64,000 nucleotides of DNA from WHSW01 sp963842795 (GTDB lineage Bacteria; Actinomycetota; Thermoleophilia; Solirubrobacterales; 70-9). The stretch covers positions 1 to 64,000 of the forward strand of contig CAWJHV010000007.1 of assembly GCA_963842795.1 (NCBI GenBank). The letters are read 5' to 3'. This document shows, piece after piece, positions 62,593 to 64,000 of the stretch; the first letter of the stretch is position 1; the number at the start of each line of letters is the position of its first letter. The translations under genes and the position numbers were made by a program. The notes beneath the pieces were generated by a model. It worked only from the letters and a program-made list of their open reading frames with translations, was not told the DNA's origin and did not search any database.

Positions 62593-63283
62593 GGAAACAC
62601 TGGACCCCCAGCTGGCCCGAATGAGGGACGCCTTCGGCGAGGCGGTCGGAGCCGATATCGCTCGGCGCCACCATCGTCGGCGGGTCGGGCGGATCGCCGC
62701 CGGCGCGGCCGCCGTCGGTACCGCCGGGGTCCTGGTTGGAGTGCTGACCTTCGGTGACGGCGGGCTCTCCGGCAGCCCAGCCCAGGCATTGGCCGTCGAG
62801 ACCGAGGGCCCCTGGGTCGAGGTGCAGATTCTCGATACCTCGGCCGACGAGCAGCAGATGAGCGACGAGCTGCAGGCCGCCGGTCTCGACGCTGACGTTC
62901 ATCTGGTCCCGACCGAGCCCAACCTCGTCCACGAGTGGCTGGGGGCGATCCCCGGCCCGCTCGGGCCCGACCTCGAGGCCGCCGCCAACGGCCAGCCGGC
63001 GCCCTGGAACGTGACTTGGGACAACGACATCCTGCGCATCCGCCGCAGCGTCATCTCCGACCTCTCGGGCCGGACGCTCGACCTCTACATCGGCCGGACT
63101 CCGGCCGATGTAGAGGCGTCCGAGGTGATGTTCAACGACGGCCCGCAGGTGGTCTCGGAAGATGGTCAGCGGATCCTCTGCGCCGACGGGCGGGTAGTCG
63201 ACATCGACGATGTCGCCGCCGACGGCACGAGCGGCTGCTCGCCGGACGTCTTCATCCCCAGTTCGCTGGGCCCGGCCAACTGA
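62582..63283 (+). CDS. Membrane anti-sigma-like partner of the ECF factor
   Basis: 233 residues from ATG 62582 with GAAGGAG upstream, inside the sigma gene's 3' end. A short basic cytoplasmic N-terminus (RRHHRRRVGR) leads to one transmembrane helix (about 40-58). A 170-residue extracytoplasmic domain follows (WVEVQILDTSADEQQMSDEL, HLVPTEPNLVHEWLGAIPG, RTLDLYIGRTPADVEASEVM) with two Cys near the end. It lacks the zinc anti-sigma motif, so its role as anti-sigma factor is inferred from overlap and topology alone. Confidence 0.75.
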   Translation: MASEETLDPQLARMRDAFGEAVGADIARRHHRRRVGRIAAGAAAVGTAGVLVGVLTFGDGGLSGSPAQALAVETEGPWVEVQILDTSADEQQMSDELQAAGLDADVHLVPTEPNLVHEWLGAIPGPLGPDLEAAANGQPAPWNVTWDNDILRIRRSVISDLSGRTLDLYIGRTPADVEASEVMFNDGPQVVSEDGQRILCADGRVVDIDDVAADGTSGCSPDVFIPSSLGPAN

Positions 63284-63312
63284 GCGGGTAGTCCAAAGGT
63301 CCAACAGCCCAG

Positions 63313-63354
63313 CCCATCGGCCGGCCCGCTCCCGGGTCGGCCGATGGGTCTTTG
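63313..63354. terminator. Bidirectional terminator
   Basis: CCCATCGGCCG (63313-63323) pairs with CGGCCGATGGG (63338-63348), 11 of 11, with a further CCC/GGG inside, followed by TCTTT. It lies between the anti-sigma gene and the convergent reductase gene and can serve both. Confidence 0.85.
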
Positions 63355-63397
63355 CCGGGCCGACGCTACAACCGCCGCCTCGCGACCGCAGCCGCCG

Positions 63398-63931
63398 TCA
63401 AGACGCCGGGAGGTAGGTGAGGAGGACGACTCCGGAGTCGAACCGCTTCACGTCGTCGAGCTCCATCCGGACGGTTCCCCTGTCGCCGAGCACGTGGACG
63501 TTTCCCTCGCCCCAGACGAGCGGGTTCAGGTAGACCTCGTACTCGTCGATCAGGCCCCTCTCGGCGAGGGCGTAGGCGAACTCGCCGCTTCCGTGCATGA
63601 ACAGGTCACCGTCGACCTCGTCCTTCAGCTTCGGGATCGAGTCCTCGAGGTCCCCCTCGAGCAGGGTCGCGTTCCACTCGAGATCGCCGGACAGGCTGTT
63701 GGATCCGACGTACTTCGGCAGCGGGTTGACCATGTCCGCCCACTTGCCCGACTCATTCGGCCAATATCCCGCCAGCCCCTCGTAGGTCTTGCGGCCCAGC
63801 ACCAGGCCGCTGGATTTCGCCTGACGCTCGAACGAGTAGTCGCCGTGGTCTCCGTCCGGCTGCACCCACTCGCCGACCGGGTCTATGACTCCGTCGACGG
63901 TGGCCTGCGTTGTCGCGATCAGCCTTCCCAT
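63398..63931 (-). CDS. Dihydrofolate reductase-fold (RibD C-terminal-like) protein
   Basis: 177 residues from ATG 63931, with AAAGGAG upstream. RLIATTQATVDGVID, SGLVLGRKTYEGLAGYWP and GDLFMHGSGEFAYALAERGLIDEYEV are the marks of the YyaP/RibD_C reductase family that uses NADPH. The LNPLVWGEG block near the end fits too. Its substrate is unknown. It probably does not replace FolA, since the folate-contact residues of DHFR are not conserved. The gene upstream, if any, lies beyond the window. Confidence 0.92.
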   Translation of the reverse strand: MGRLIATTQATVDGVIDPVGEWVQPDGDHGDYSFERQAKSSGLVLGRKTYEGLAGYWPNESGKWADMVNPLPKYVGSNSLSGDLEWNATLLEGDLEDSIPKLKDEVDGDLFMHGSGEFAYALAERGLIDEYEVYLNPLVWGEGNVHVLGDRGTVRMELDDVKRFDSGVVLLTYLPAS

Positions 63932-64000
63932 CTCGTTTCTCCTTTGCGGTATGTGTGTCACGTGCTTCATGGCGCAGCATCTCGATGAACCCGTCGATGT

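Noticed and set aside
42040..64000. attR, i.e. a second copy of the tRNA 3' end bounding an island
   Set aside because: I looked for TTCAAATCCCACC-like sequence in the rest of the window and saw none; an island boundary is therefore not claimed.
63932..64000. Possible 3' end of a further minus-strand gene
   Set aside because: Two frames stay open to the edge and neither has enough residues to recognise; no call is made.

Overview
The window is about 70% G+C, densely packed, and reads as the chromosome of a high-GC actinobacterium. The class Thermoleophilia (Solirubrobacterales-like) is the best guess. This rests on a secreted protein whose N-terminus (NVMSTLAVFL then VAGGTALAA) is typical of that class, a choice-of-anchor L/FecR protein beside a CHASE2 cyclase, actinobacterial ECF sigma/anti-sigma pairs, and GTG starts throughout. 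No rRNA or phylogenetic marker is present, so the placement is an inference.

Region 1 (1-9,142, minus strand) is an ammonia-assimilation block: an NAD(P)-binding protein, gltB, gltD and a type III glutamine synthetase (glnN) cut by the left edge. Region 2 (9.1-18.5 kb) holds a neutral-ceramidase-like exoenzyme, a coiled-coil membrane protein, a SigK/RskA-like sigma/anti-sigma pair divergent from a cupredoxin lipoprotein, an amidase, an M24 peptidase and a membrane Ser/Thr kinase with TPR-like repeats. Two intergenic gaps here (9,207-9,468 and 16,658-16,890) carry related repeats with a nested hairpin of the same shape but different sequence.

Region 3 (18.5-42 kb) is mainly metabolic. It has a FecR / CHASE2-cyclase / enoyl-CoA hydratase operon, a DrrAB-type ABC exporter divergent from a MarR regulator with a clear operator between them, a molybdopterin oxidoreductase, a GH-A-clan-like hydrolase, a Ppx/GppA phosphatase, a Tat-exported intradiol dioxygenase, short-chain dehydrogenases, a CaiD-like hydratase with an alpha/beta hydrolase, a seven-bladed secreted propeller and an MGT-type glycosyltransferase.

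Region 4 (42-52 kb) begins with an initiator tRNA-Met and its terminator. A roughly 445-bp gene-free stretch follows, full of palindromes and including a perfect LexA-type box. Next come an efflux MFS preceded by a coupled small ORF, an SDR, a secreted lipase, a second MGT glycosyltransferase and a 1031-residue subtilase with RTX repeats. Wobble-position use looks more relaxed here, as in an acquired region, but I saw no integrase and no second att copy.

Region 5 (51.8-59.6 kb) looks like a lysine/pipecolate catabolic module: a lysine-6-dehydrogenase-like protein, an alpha-aminoadipate semialdehyde dehydrogenase, a fused alpha-beta 2-oxoacid dehydrogenase E1, an FAD amine oxidoreductase and an MFS carrier. 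Region 6 (59.6-64 kb) has a LuxR regulator divergent from a methyltransferase, an ECF sigma factor overlapping its anti-sigma-like partner, a strong bidirectional terminator and a dihydrofolate-reductase-fold protein.
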